This document shows positions 25,856-34,320 of a DNA stretch of 64,000 bases, piece after piece. The DNA comes from an uncultured Bacteroidales bacterium (GTDB taxonomy: Bacteria; Bacteroidota; Bacteroidia; Bacteroidales; UBA932). The notes below the pieces were generated by a model. The model saw nothing but the letters and a program-made list of their open reading frames with translations, did not search any database and was not told the DNA's origin. The stretch spans positions 1-64,000 of the forward strand of contig CALUTY010000004.1 in assembly GCA_944323825.1 (NCBI GenBank). Direction: 5' to 3'. How positions within the stretch are numbered: position 1 is the first letter of the stretch; every line of letters begins with the position of its first letter. Made by a program: the position numbers and the translations under genes.

Positions 25856-26905
25856 ATGAAACTTTCACAATTCCAATTCAATCTTACAAAAGACAAGGTC
25901 GCATCTGAACCGCCGAGGTGGCGTGATGAATGCAAGCTGATGGTCCTTGACAGAAAGACGGGGGAGATAGAGCACAAACTTTTCAAGAACATAATAGATT
26001 ATTTCGGAAAAGGCGACACATTTGTCCTCAATGACACAAAGGTTTTTCCTGCCAGACTGTATGGCAACAAGGAAAAGACCGGCGCCGATATAGAAGTTTT
26101 CCTCCTCAGGGAACTCAACAGGGAGCAGCGCCTCTGGGATGTGATTGTGGACCCTGCAAGGAAAATAAGGATAGGGAACAAGCTTTATTTCGGGGAGGAT
26201 GAAAGCCTTGTGGCTGAGGTGATTGACAATACCACTTCCCGTGGCAGGACTCTCCGTTTCCTTTATGACGGGAGCTATGAGGATTTCAAGGAAACCCTTT
26301 TCAGCCTTGGTGAGACTCCGGTCCCTAAATGGGTGAAGGAAAAGGTAACTCCGGAAGATGCCGAGAATTTCCAGACCATCTTTGCGGCGCATGAGGGTGC
26401 GGTTTCAGCCCCTGCAGCAGGCCTGCATTTCAGTCGCGAGCTTTTCAACAGGATGATTCTCAAGGATATAAACAAGGCATTCATTACCCTTCACATGGGC
26501 ATAGGACATTTCAGATCCGTGGATGTCGAGGATCTCTCCAAGCATAAGATGGATTCCGAGCGTCTTATAATAACAGAAGAGACTGCCGAACTGATAAACA
26601 GGACCAAGCGTGAGAAGCACAGGGTGCTTGCCGTAGGCGTTACGGTAATGCGTGGCCTGGAAACATATGTGACCACGAATGACGAGGTGAATGCCTACGA
26701 CGGGTGGACCAACAAGTTCATCTTCCCCCCGTACCGCTTTGCCGTTCCGGATGCCGCAGTGTCGAATTTTCATCTTCCGTGCTCCACGATGCTGATGTCC
26801 GTGGCTGCCTTCGGAGGATATGAGAATGTGATGAAGGCCTATGATGTGGCCCTGAAGGAAGACTACAAGTTCGGTCCTTACGGGGATGCCCTGCTCATCA
26901 TCTGA
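25856..26905 (+). CDS. queA: S-adenosylmethionine:tRNA ribosyltransferase-isomerase
   Basis: 349 residues, full-length QueA. It transfers and isomerises the ribosyl moiety of SAM onto preQ1-tRNA to give epoxyqueuosine. Conserved features: [20 protein letters not shown] start, [29 protein letters not shown]-like [11 protein letters not shown] and the C-terminal [18 protein letters not shown]. An imperfect terminator hairpin follows at 26958-26999. Confidence 0.96.
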   Translation: MKLSQFQFNLTKDKVASEPPRWRDECKLMVLDRKTGEIEHKLFKNIIDYFGKGDTFVLNDTKVFPARLYGNKEKTGADIEVFLLRELNREQRLWDVIVDPARKIRIGNKLYFGEDESLVAEVIDNTTSRGRTLRFLYDGSYEDFKETLFSLGETPVPKWVKEKVTPEDAENFQTIFAAHEGAVSAPAAGLHFSRELFNRMILKDINKAFITLHMGIGHFRSVDVEDLSKHKMDSERLIITEETAELINRTKREKHRVLAVGVTVMRGLETYVTTNDEVNAYDGWTNKFIFPPYRFAVPDAAVSNFHLPCSTMLMSVAAFGGYENVMKAYDVALKEDYKFGPYGDALLII

Positions 26906-26957
26906 CAGAGCTCTTCCAATAAATCTGTAAAAAAAGAAAAAATTTTATATAAAAAGA

Positions 26958-26999
26958 GAAAAAAGTGGCTTGATGCATTATGCTTCAGGTCACTTTTTT
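26958..26999 (+). terminator. Terminator after queA
   Basis: Imperfect hairpin GTGGCTTGA (26965-26973) with TCAGGTCAC (26985-26993), A-run before and TTTTTT after. Confidence 0.7.
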
Positions 27000-27012
27000 A
27001 TGAAAATGCCCA

Positions 27013-27020
27013 TATATTTG
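27013..27020 (+). promoter_or_regulatory. -7 promoter box for dprA
   Basis: TATATTTG, a perfect TAnnTTTG, 25 nt before the ATG at 27045. Its position argues against the longer open frame from 26970. Confidence 0.55.
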
Positions 27021-27044
27021 CCCATTATGACGGAGGGCCGGAAC

Positions 27045-28202
27045 ATGGGCGGAAAATATGATGAAAAGCTATGCTGCTGTGCATTGAACAGCATATTCGG
27101 ATTTGAGCCGAAGGTGTCCGGAGCGTTGTTGGATTCGCTCGGAAGCGCCTCGGCTGTCTTTGAACTGGACAGGGAAGGGAAGGACAGCGTCTTCGGCCCG
27201 TATTCCAGATATGCCGGGAAAATATCTCTGCAGGCGCTTGAAGAGGCGGAAAAGGAGCTGTCCTTTGCGGAAAAGGCCGGAGCCTGTTTTGTAGGCCGCA
27301 CGGACAGCCGTTATCCTGCCCTGCTTAAGGAATGCCCGGATGCTCCTGCCGGCCTGTATGTGAAAAGTTCCCTGGCTCCGGAAGAAATTTTCGCCGGTCC
27401 GGATATGGTCGCGGTCGTCGGGACCCGGGATGTGTCCGTGTATGGCAAGGAGTGGACCTGCCGTCTGGTGGATGCCATGTCCAGAGCTGAAGTGCGGCCT
27501 GCGGTCGTGAGCGGCCTTGCCATAGGAGTCGACATCGCCGCCCATAGGGCTGCCCTTGACTGCGGGATGAAAACTGTCGCCGTCATGGCCACCGGAATAG
27601 ATTCGGTCTATCCTTCCCGCCATGCCCATGCTGCAGAGGAAATAGCCTCAACTGGGGCCCTGGTCACTGACTTCCCTCCGGGAACCTCTCCATTGAAAGT
27701 CAATTTCATCCGGCGTAACAGGATTATTGCCGGCATGAGCCGTGCAGCCATTCTTGTCGAGTCGCGTATCAGAGGCGGCGGGATGGTCACTGCAAATCTT
27801 GCTTTCTCATACGGCAGGGAACTCTATGCCCTTCCTGGCCGTGCCGATGATGTCCGTTCCCAGGGCTGCAACTGGCTCATCCGCGCCAAGATGGCCGAAC
27901 CGGTGTTTTCCTCCGAGGACCTTGTCAAAAGCCTCGGCCTCGGGACGCTTGCCTCCAAACCATGCTACGACCCTGAGTCCGCCGTCAGAAAGGCATTTTC
28001 CGGACGGATGGATGAATCCCGCATAAAGCTGCTTGCCGACCTGCTCTCCGCCATAAGAAAGCACCGCGGCATCACCATAGATGAACTGGCCTCCAAGACC
28101 TCCTCATCATGGCGCCTCACACGCGAATGCATCAGCCTCCTCGAATGTGACGGCCTCATCTCCGTCGACCTCCTTCAACGCTGCACAGTCAATGTTTCCT
28201 GA
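27045..28202 (+). CDS. dprA: DNA processing protein DprA
   Basis: 385 residues. DprA/Smf loads RecA on incoming single-stranded DNA in transformation. Order: N-terminal SAM/HhH-like part (about 1-85), the Rossmann-like DprA core with VVGTRDVSVYGKEW, SGLAIGVDIAAHRAAL, FIRRNRIIAGMS, ESRIRGGGMVTANLA and YALPGRADDVRSQGCNWLI, then a C-terminal winged helix (about 320-385). Start at 27045 is chosen because the promoter -7 box is at 27013-27020; ATG 27027 is the alternative. Confidence 0.93.
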   Translation: MGGKYDEKLCCCALNSIFGFEPKVSGALLDSLGSASAVFELDREGKDSVFGPYSRYAGKISLQALEEAEKELSFAEKAGACFVGRTDSRYPALLKECPDAPAGLYVKSSLAPEEIFAGPDMVAVVGTRDVSVYGKEWTCRLVDAMSRAEVRPAVVSGLAIGVDIAAHRAALDCGMKTVAVMATGIDSVYPSRHAHAAEEIASTGALVTDFPPGTSPLKVNFIRRNRIIAGMSRAAILVESRIRGGGMVTANLAFSYGRELYALPGRADDVRSQGCNWLIRAKMAEPVFSSEDLVKSLGLGTLASKPCYDPESAVRKAFSGRMDESRIKLLADLLSAIRKHRGITIDELASKTSSSWRLTRECISLLECDGLISVDLLQRCTVNVS

Positions 28203-28210
28203 TGATTTCG

Positions 28211-28243
28211 TTTGTGGAAAATCGGGAAAAGGAGTTATATTTG
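28211..28243 (+). promoter_or_regulatory. Promoter of the YczE-like gene
   Basis: TTTG (28211-28214) - 21 nt - TATATTTG (28236-28243), a textbook Bacteroidota promoter just inside the end of dprA. The transcript would start near 28250. Confidence 0.75.
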
Positions 28244-28270
28244 CTGTCTTTACTTAATGGAAGGGAGAAA

Positions 28271-28933
28271 ATGAAACGGTCATTCAGGGAAATTCTTTTG
28301 AGATATGCTGTTGCTACGGTTGGGCTTGTGCTGGTTGCAGTGGGGGTGGCACTTTCCATCATTTCGGATCTCGGGACGGCGCCGATATCATGCCCTCCTT
28401 ATGTGGTGAGCCTGTACGGAGGGCTTACTGTGGGGCAGTACACGGCGATAATGCACTTCATCTTCATTCTTCTGCAGGTGGCGTTGCTCAGGAAGAGGTT
28501 CAAGGCGGAAAGCCTGATGCAGATAGCTGCTGCGGTGTTGTTCGGATTCCTTACTGATGCGGCGATATGGGCAACATCGTGGATTGCAGCGGAAACATAT
28601 CTCGGAAAGGCAGGGCTGATGCTTCTTTCGTGCGTAATCACTGCCGTAGGGATAAGCCTGGAGGTGAAGGCAGACGCGTGGATGCTTGCGGGAGAAATGA
28701 CCACGGCTGCAATAGCAGAGGTGACAGGGGCAAAGTTCCGCAATGTGAAAATCGTGTTCGACTGCAGCCTGGTGGTGATTGCGGCTGTAATATCGCTTGC
28801 GATTTCAGGAAATCCGACAGGTGACGGCGAATATGTGGTCATCCGTGAGGGAACTCTCGTTTCTGCCTTTCTGACGGGCTGGCTGATGCGTTTCATCGAG
28901 CCGTTTACGGATAAGATAAAATTCAATAAATGA
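28271..28933 (+). CDS. YczE/YitT-like integral membrane protein (DUF6198-like)
   Basis: 220 residues with five to six hydrophobic segments, beginning MKRSFREILLRYAVATVGLVLVAVGVAL and with the SDLGTAPISCPPYVVS loop typical of YczE/YyaS/YitT-type membrane proteins. Transport or other function unknown. The frame is open from 28202, overlapping the dprA stop, but the promoter at 28211-28243 and the purine-rich AAGGGAG at 28261-28267 support ATG 28271. Convergent with the TPR gene (8-nt gap). Confidence 0.8.
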   Translation: MKRSFREILLRYAVATVGLVLVAVGVALSIISDLGTAPISCPPYVVSLYGGLTVGQYTAIMHFIFILLQVALLRKRFKAESLMQIAAAVLFGFLTDAAIWATSWIAAETYLGKAGLMLLSCVITAVGISLEVKADAWMLAGEMTTAAIAEVTGAKFRNVKIVFDCSLVVIAAVISLAISGNPTGDGEYVVIREGTLVSAFLTGWLMRFIEPFTDKIKFNK

Positions 28934-28941
28934 TTATCCGG

Positions 28942-29886
28942 TCATTTCTTTTTGCTGTTCATGGCGTTCAGCCGGACCCGGGCGCTTTCCTGTTCGGTTG
29001 ACGGGCCATACTCTGCCATCATCTGAAGGTATTTCTTTTCGAGTTTCAGATTTTTCATGCTTCTGGCCACTATGATGCCGTTCTTTATGGCAGTATAGTC
29101 GTCCGGTTTGATTTTGAGGACCTTGTTGTACCATTTCAGGGCTGTCTTGGGATCCTTTTGTGCCACGAGCATGTATGAGCCGAGATTGTCCATGAAGGTG
29201 GTATCGTCTTTCATGTATGCCAGCATCTTTTCAGACAGGGACTTGAAGGCGTCGTATGAGTTCGGTGTGCCGAGGCTGAAGAAGATGGCGCAATACTGCT
29301 GTATCACTGACTTGAAAAATTCATCGTTTACGGTATCACCGGGATATTCCCATGCCCTGTCCCCGGAGAAATATGCATCTGCGAGCTCATTCAGGTATGC
29401 AAGCGTCATGTCCGGACTGCCTTTCTCGTAGGCATTGAGGGCGTCTGCCTTCAGCAGTCTCAGGTCGAGCCGGTCCGGATGCATCTTTATTGATTTGTCC
29501 AATGTCTTCACGGCCATGGAGAAAAGGGAGTCATCGTAGAAATATTCCTGATAATAATATACATCGGTGCCGGTGGAATCCTTGAGATGCAGGACAGGGT
29601 CCATGCCGAGATATTTCCTTTCGGGTTTTGTGACTACGGATTCTGTCCTTGACTTTGCGAAATAGTAGTTGAACCTTGCAGTCTGCTGCCTGAGGTCCGT
29701 GGAATCTTCCTTTTCCCACGCATTCAGAAGAGTCTCTATGCCAACTCCGTCGGCTCCTAACTTTGATACCAGCAGGTCATACCGCTGCGCAAAGCGGTCC
29801 GTCTGCTTCTCCTGTGCTTCAGCACAGAAGCCTGCTGAGACTGCCGCTGCCAATGCCATTATTGCCAATTTCCCCTTTATCTTCAT
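28942..29886 (-). CDS. Exported tetratricopeptide-repeat protein
   Basis: 314 residues. Signal peptide (MKIKGKLAIMALAAAVSAGFCAEA, cleavage near residue 24-26) followed by helix pairs of TPR type: a clear one at DNLGSYMLVAQKDPKTALKWYNKVLKIKPDD (about 225-260) and more diverged ones before it. Probably a periplasmic scaffold. The open frame reaches a TTG at 29904; ATG at 29886 is preferred. Divergent from the M13 peptidase gene. Confidence 0.82.
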   Translation of the reverse strand: MKIKGKLAIMALAAAVSAGFCAEAQEKQTDRFAQRYDLLVSKLGADGVGIETLLNAWEKEDSTDLRQQTARFNYYFAKSRTESVVTKPERKYLGMDPVLHLKDSTGTDVYYYQEYFYDDSLFSMAVKTLDKSIKMHPDRLDLRLLKADALNAYEKGSPDMTLAYLNELADAYFSGDRAWEYPGDTVNDEFFKSVIQQYCAIFFSLGTPNSYDAFKSLSEKMLAYMKDDTTFMDNLGSYMLVAQKDPKTALKWYNKVLKIKPDDYTAIKNGIIVARSMKNLKLEKKYLQMMAEYGPSTEQESARVRLNAMNSKKK

Positions 29887-29970
29887 GACCGGTGACTGTT
29901 TCAATGGTTACATCTATACAAAGATGCACAAAATTTCCGTATTGCAGGAAATAAAACGGATGAATTTGTT

Positions 29971-29978
29971 TAAATTTG
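29971..29978 (+). promoter_or_regulatory. -7 promoter box for the M13 peptidase gene
   Basis: TAAATTTG fits TAnnTTTG, 34 nt before the ATG at 30013. The -33 box is not clear. Confidence 0.5.
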
Positions 29979-30012
29979 CAATTTGTATTTGAAAGAATAA
30001 ATTTTTGAACTG

Positions 30013-32022
30013 ATGAAAAAATTGTTGTTTGTTATGATACCTGCCTTGGCGGTGGCATGCAACGAGACACAGCAGAGCACGCCGGCTCTCGATCCGGCAA
30101 ACTTTGACACATCCGTATCCCCGACAGAGAATTTTTATCAGTACGCAACTGGCGGCTGGCAGAAAAACAATCCTCTGAAACCGGAGTTTTCCCGTTACGG
30201 ATCGTTCGATGTCCTCAGGGAGAACAATCAGAAGCGCCTGAACGATCTGTTTGAAGGTCTTGACAACGAGACGGTGTTGCCGGGAAGCGTCGAGCAGAAG
30301 ATCTCAGATCTCTACAAGATGGGGCTGGATTCAGTCCGCCTGAACAAGGAAGGTGCTGCGCCTGTGATGCCGCTTGTGGAGAAGATAAGGTCAGTGCAGG
30401 ACAGAAGGGCGCTTGTGGAAGCTGTGGCTGAAATGCATTCCGCTTCCGACTATCCTTTCTTTTCCGCTTCCGTATCTTCTGACATGATTGACAGCAGCAA
30501 CCAGATACTTTATCTCTTCCAGTCCGGACTCGGAATGGGGGACAGGGATTATTATGTGGACACTGCCAATGCTGCCATCAAGGAGGGATACAGGGCATTC
30601 CTGTCCCGGATTTTTGCCCTTGCAGGTTACGGTGATGCAGAAAAGGCCGCTGATGATGCCCTTTCCGTGGAGGATGCACTTGCAAAGGCTTCATGGTCAA
30701 GCGTGGAACTCAGGGATGTACAGAGGATGTATAATCCGCTTTCCACTGAGGAGCTTGTCAGGCAGTATCCCGATCTTGACTTCTCTGTATATTTCAGGAC
30801 TCTCGGCATCAGCGACCAGGACAAGCTTGTGGTGGGGCAGCCTTCATATTTTGCAGCCCTTGACTCTCTCTTCAAGTCTACTGATCTCGGAGTGATGAAA
30901 AACTATCTTGCCGGCCAACTGCTTCAGGGTGCCTGCGGTGCTCTGGGAGATGATTTCTATGCTGCATCGTTCGACTTTTTCCAGAAGCAGATGGCAGGTG
31001 TGCAGGAGCAGAAGCCGCGATGGAAGAGGGCAATGGAAGTTCCTGACAACCTGCTTTCCGAGGCGGTGGGCAAGATGTATGTGACGAAATATTTTTCAGC
31101 CGAAGAGAAGGACAGGGTGATGCATATGGTGGAAAACATAAGGCAGGCGCTCGGTGAGCATGTGGACTCTCTTGAATGGATGAGCGATTCCACAAAGATG
31201 AAGGCTCATGAGAAACTGAACTCATTCATCGTGAAGATCGGCTATCCGGACAAATGGAAAGACTATTCTTCTCTCATCATCAATCCTTCGCTCAGCTATT
31301 ATGAAAATATAAGGAATGCCGCCAAATGGTATGTGGCAGACAACTTTTCCAAGATAGGAAAGCCTGTCGACAAGACAGAATGGCTCATGAGTCCGCAGAC
31401 GGTGAACGCATATTACAATCCTACGACAAATGAAATTTGTTTCCCGGCTGCCATCCTCCAGCCTCCTTTCTACAATCCTGCGGCTGATGACGCAGTGAAC
31501 TATGGCGGCATCGGAGTGGTCATCAGCCATGAGATGACCCACGGATTCGATGACCAGGGACGCAATTTCGACAAGGACGGCAATATGGCCAACTGGTGGA
31601 CCGAAGCTGATGCAGAGGCTTTCAAGTCCAGGACTGAAGTGCTTGTAAAGCAGTTCGATGAGGTTGAGGTCCTTCCGGGACTTCATGCCAACGGGGCCCT
31701 CTGCCTTGGAGAGAACATAGCTGACCAGGGCGGTCTGAGGATAGCTTATACGGCAATGCAGAACTCATTCGGTGGCAGCCATCCTGCTCCGGTTGACGGG
31801 TTCACTGCAGAGCAGAGGTTCTATCTTTCCTATGCTTTTCTCTGGGCACAGAACATAACAGATGAGGAGAAGGCAAGGCTCACCAAGCTGGATGTGCACT
31901 CTCTCGGAGAGAACAGGGTGAATGTCACCCTCCGCAATCTCCAGACATTCTTCGATGCATTCGGAATCAAGGAGGGCGATGCGATGTATCGTCCAGAAAG
32001 CGAGAGGGTAGTCATCTGGTAG
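30013..32022 (+). CDS. M13 family metallopeptidase, lipoprotein (PepO/neprilysin type)
   Basis: 669 residues. Lipobox ALAVAC puts the mature Cys at 16, so the enzyme is envelope-anchored. M13 zinc motif HEMTHGFDDQGRNFDKDG (about 506-523) and the third ligand Glu in GENIADQGGLRIAY (about 567), plus NAYYNPTTNEICFPAAILQPPFY. It cleaves small peptides outside the cytoplasm. The permease gene follows after 12 nt. Confidence 0.95.
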   Translation: MKKLLFVMIPALAVACNETQQSTPALDPANFDTSVSPTENFYQYATGGWQKNNPLKPEFSRYGSFDVLRENNQKRLNDLFEGLDNETVLPGSVEQKISDLYKMGLDSVRLNKEGAAPVMPLVEKIRSVQDRRALVEAVAEMHSASDYPFFSASVSSDMIDSSNQILYLFQSGLGMGDRDYYVDTANAAIKEGYRAFLSRIFALAGYGDAEKAADDALSVEDALAKASWSSVELRDVQRMYNPLSTEELVRQYPDLDFSVYFRTLGISDQDKLVVGQPSYFAALDSLFKSTDLGVMKNYLAGQLLQGACGALGDDFYAASFDFFQKQMAGVQEQKPRWKRAMEVPDNLLSEAVGKMYVTKYFSAEEKDRVMHMVENIRQALGEHVDSLEWMSDSTKMKAHEKLNSFIVKIGYPDKWKDYSSLIINPSLSYYENIRNAAKWYVADNFSKIGKPVDKTEWLMSPQTVNAYYNPTTNEICFPAAILQPPFYNPAADDAVNYGGIGVVISHEMTHGFDDQGRNFDKDGNMANWWTEADAEAFKSRTEVLVKQFDEVEVLPGLHANGALCLGENIADQGGLRIAYTAMQNSFGGSHPAPVDGFTAEQRFYLSYAFLWAQNITDEEKARLTKLDVHSLGENRVNVTLRNLQTFFDAFGIKEGDAMYRPESERVVIW

Positions 32023-32034
32023 CATCCTCTCCAA

Positions 32035-33201
32035 ATGGATGTTTCATCCTTCATAGCAAAGAGAATAAGTTTTAGGGGGAATCTGGCAACGGTGTCCATC
32101 GCCGTCAGTTTCCTTGTAATGATAATAGCCGTCGCGATCTCGTCCGGTTTCAGGCATGAGATACGCGACGGCATTTCTTCATTGTCCGGAGATGTGCAGC
32201 TCACTTCATCCGACATGAACTGGATAGGGGAGAGTTCACCCATAGGCAGGACACCTTCGTATATCGGGATGCTTGGAGAGATTGACGGGGTACAGAGCAT
32301 TGAGCCTGTGGTCTACAGGGCAGGCATAGTGAAATCCGGGGACAATATACACGGAGTACTTTTCAAGGGAGTGGAGACGGATACGACACTTGCCGGACTC
32401 GGGGTATCCGTGCCGGAGCAGCTTGCCTCCATGCTCGGAATGTCGGCCGGTGATGAACTTCTTGCATATTTTGTGGGCGAGAAGGTGAAGGTCCGGAAGT
32501 TCCGCATAGTGTCGACTTATCCCGGCCTTATGGATTCGGAAGAAAATCTGGTCATATATGCCTCCCTCGGGGATATGCAGCGTCTGAACGGCTGGGACGG
32601 GGAGAGCGTGTCCGCATTGGAACTGAGGCTTGAGCCCGGGGCACGGAGCGTCAGGGAAATTGAGGAGGCTGCGGCCGAGGCCGGGAGCATCGCCCTGCTG
32701 TATGCTTCGGAAGATGAGCCCCCGGTGGTGGCTGCCTCTTCCGTCTCGCGTTATCCGCAGCTTTTCGACTGGCTGAACCTGATTGACTTCAATGTCATGT
32801 TCATCCTGCTGCTGATGACCGTGGTGGCCGGTTTCAATATGATTTCAGGCCTGCTGATAATCCTGTTCGAGAACATTCCGCTGATCGGGATATTGAAGTC
32901 CCTCGGCATGAAGGACAGGTCCATAGCAAAAATATTCCTCTCAGCATCTTCTTCTCTTGTGCTGAAAGGAATGTGCATAGGCAATCTTCTTGCCCTTCTC
33001 TTCTGCCTTGTCCAGGGCTGGACCCATTTCCTGAAGCTTGACCCGCAGAATTATTTTGTCTCGCATGTCCCGGTGCGTGTCGACCTGCTGCCGATACTGG
33101 CTGCCGACTTCGCGGCGTATGCAGTGATCATGCTCCTGCTTCTCATCCCGTCGCTTTTCATCTCCGGTGTGGATCCTGCCAAGACTGTCAGAGTCGGATA
33201 G
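32035..33201 (+). CDS. LolC/E-like FtsX-domain ABC permease
   Basis: 388 residues. N-terminal helix (about 17-37, ATVSIAVSFLVMIIAVAISSGF) and a periplasmic domain (about 38-245), then three C-terminal helices (about 255-280, 305-330, 350-375) ending SGVDPAKTVRVG, the standard FtsX topology and end. It resembles lipoprotein-releasing permeases; no ATPase gene (LolD) is adjacent. Its stop is 1 nt from the lytic transglycosylase stop on the other strand, leaving no room for a terminator. Confidence 0.87.
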   Translation: MDVSSFIAKRISFRGNLATVSIAVSFLVMIIAVAISSGFRHEIRDGISSLSGDVQLTSSDMNWIGESSPIGRTPSYIGMLGEIDGVQSIEPVVYRAGIVKSGDNIHGVLFKGVETDTTLAGLGVSVPEQLASMLGMSAGDELLAYFVGEKVKVRKFRIVSTYPGLMDSEENLVIYASLGDMQRLNGWDGESVSALELRLEPGARSVREIEEAAAEAGSIALLYASEDEPPVVAASSVSRYPQLFDWLNLIDFNVMFILLLMTVVAGFNMISGLLIILFENIPLIGILKSLGMKDRSIAKIFLSASSSLVLKGMCIGNLLALLFCLVQGWTHFLKLDPQNYFVSHVPVRVDLLPILAADFAAYAVIMLLLLIPSLFISGVDPAKTVRVG

Positions 33202-33202
33202 A

Positions 33203-34315
33203 TTATGCCGGGCAGATTTCGCAGAAGGCTCTGTAGTGGTCCATCACATTGTCCACATAACTTATGGTCTCGCTTCCGTTGAATTTGCCGAATTTGAGTC
33301 CTGCGCTGTCGAGAAGGTCTTCATCGCTCATTTCAGGAATGGCCTTCACGATTTCTTCCCATCTTGTGCTGTCCAGGTTCTGCATTGCTGCGAATTTGCG
33401 GCAGTCTTCTATCCTGCCTTCACCGGCATTGTAGGCTGCAAGCACGAATTTTATCTGTTCTTCGCTGCTTATGTCAGAGCCTCTGAACATCCTCTGGAGC
33501 CTTTTCAGGTGGGCGGTACCTGCCTTTATGTTCTGCTCAGGATCGAGCAGGTCCATCACTTCGTAATGTTCGGCGGTGGACGGCATCACCTGCATGAGCC
33601 CTGTCGCCCCTCTTGACGAACGGGTGTTGATGGAGAATCTTGATTCCTGATAAATGACGGCTGCGAGCATTCTCCAGTCCCAGCCCATTTCTGAAGCATA
33701 TTTCTTGATAAGGTCATCGTAAGGGCTTATGTTCCTTGTTCTTATCCCCCTTTCCGACTTCCTGTGCGGGTCGTATGACCCGAAGAATCTGTCTTTCAGA
33801 CCGTCATATTCATCGGAGCTTGAAAAGTGGCTGATCCACAGGTTTATTTCCCTGATATGGGAGAATTTGCCTGACCTGACAGCCCATACATTACCTTCAA
33901 CCGGCATGGAAACCGTAATCCCTGCGATTGAAGTGTCGCATTGCGGAAGCACCACGATGTCGACTGCACCGTTAAGAAGCGAGTCCACATAATCCGCATT
34001 TCCCTGTGCAGTGACTATGGACAATTCACAATTGTCAGTCTTCGCGAATTCTTTCAGGAGTTCATAGTTGAACCCCGTCGTAAGGTCTTTCGAGTACATG
34101 TTGTCACCGGCGGCGATTGCGCAGCGGACTGTGTCCCCGGCAAATGTGTCCCCGTTGACATCAACGGCATCAATTACGATTGACCGCTGATAGAATGTCG
34201 TAATACAGAATACAATGAACACTGCTGTCAGATACCTGACCGTTGCTTCTGTTTTTTCATGTCTCGTTTTTGAATCTTCTTTACCGCTAACCTTTTTCTT
34301 TTTTAAACTAACCAT
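33203..34315 (-). CDS. MltF-like membrane-bound lytic transglycosylase
   Basis: 370 residues. N-terminal membrane helix (27-45), a periplasmic substrate-binding (SBP_bac_3-like) domain (about 60-180) and a C-terminal SLT goose-type lysozyme domain with catalytic Glu224 (IYQESRF), GATGLMQVMPSTA (236-248) and LAAYNAGEGRIEDC. It cleaves the murein glycan strand with anhydro-ring formation. The SBP-like domain is shorter than in classical MltF. Co-transcribed with the porin gene (5-nt gap). Confidence 0.93.
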   Translation of the reverse strand: MVSLKKKKVSGKEDSKTRHEKTEATVRYLTAVFIVFCITTFYQRSIVIDAVDVNGDTFAGDTVRCAIAAGDNMYSKDLTTGFNYELLKEFAKTDNCELSIVTAQGNADYVDSLLNGAVDIVVLPQCDTSIAGITVSMPVEGNVWAVRSGKFSHIREINLWISHFSSSDEYDGLKDRFFGSYDPHRKSERGIRTRNISPYDDLIKKYASEMGWDWRMLAAVIYQESRFSINTRSSRGATGLMQVMPSTAEHYEVMDLLDPEQNIKAGTAHLKRLQRMFRGSDISSEEQIKFVLAAYNAGEGRIEDCRKFAAMQNLDSTRWEEIVKAIPEMSDEDLLDSAGLKFGKFNGSETISYVDNVMDHYRAFCEICPA

Positions 34316-34320
34316 AACAT

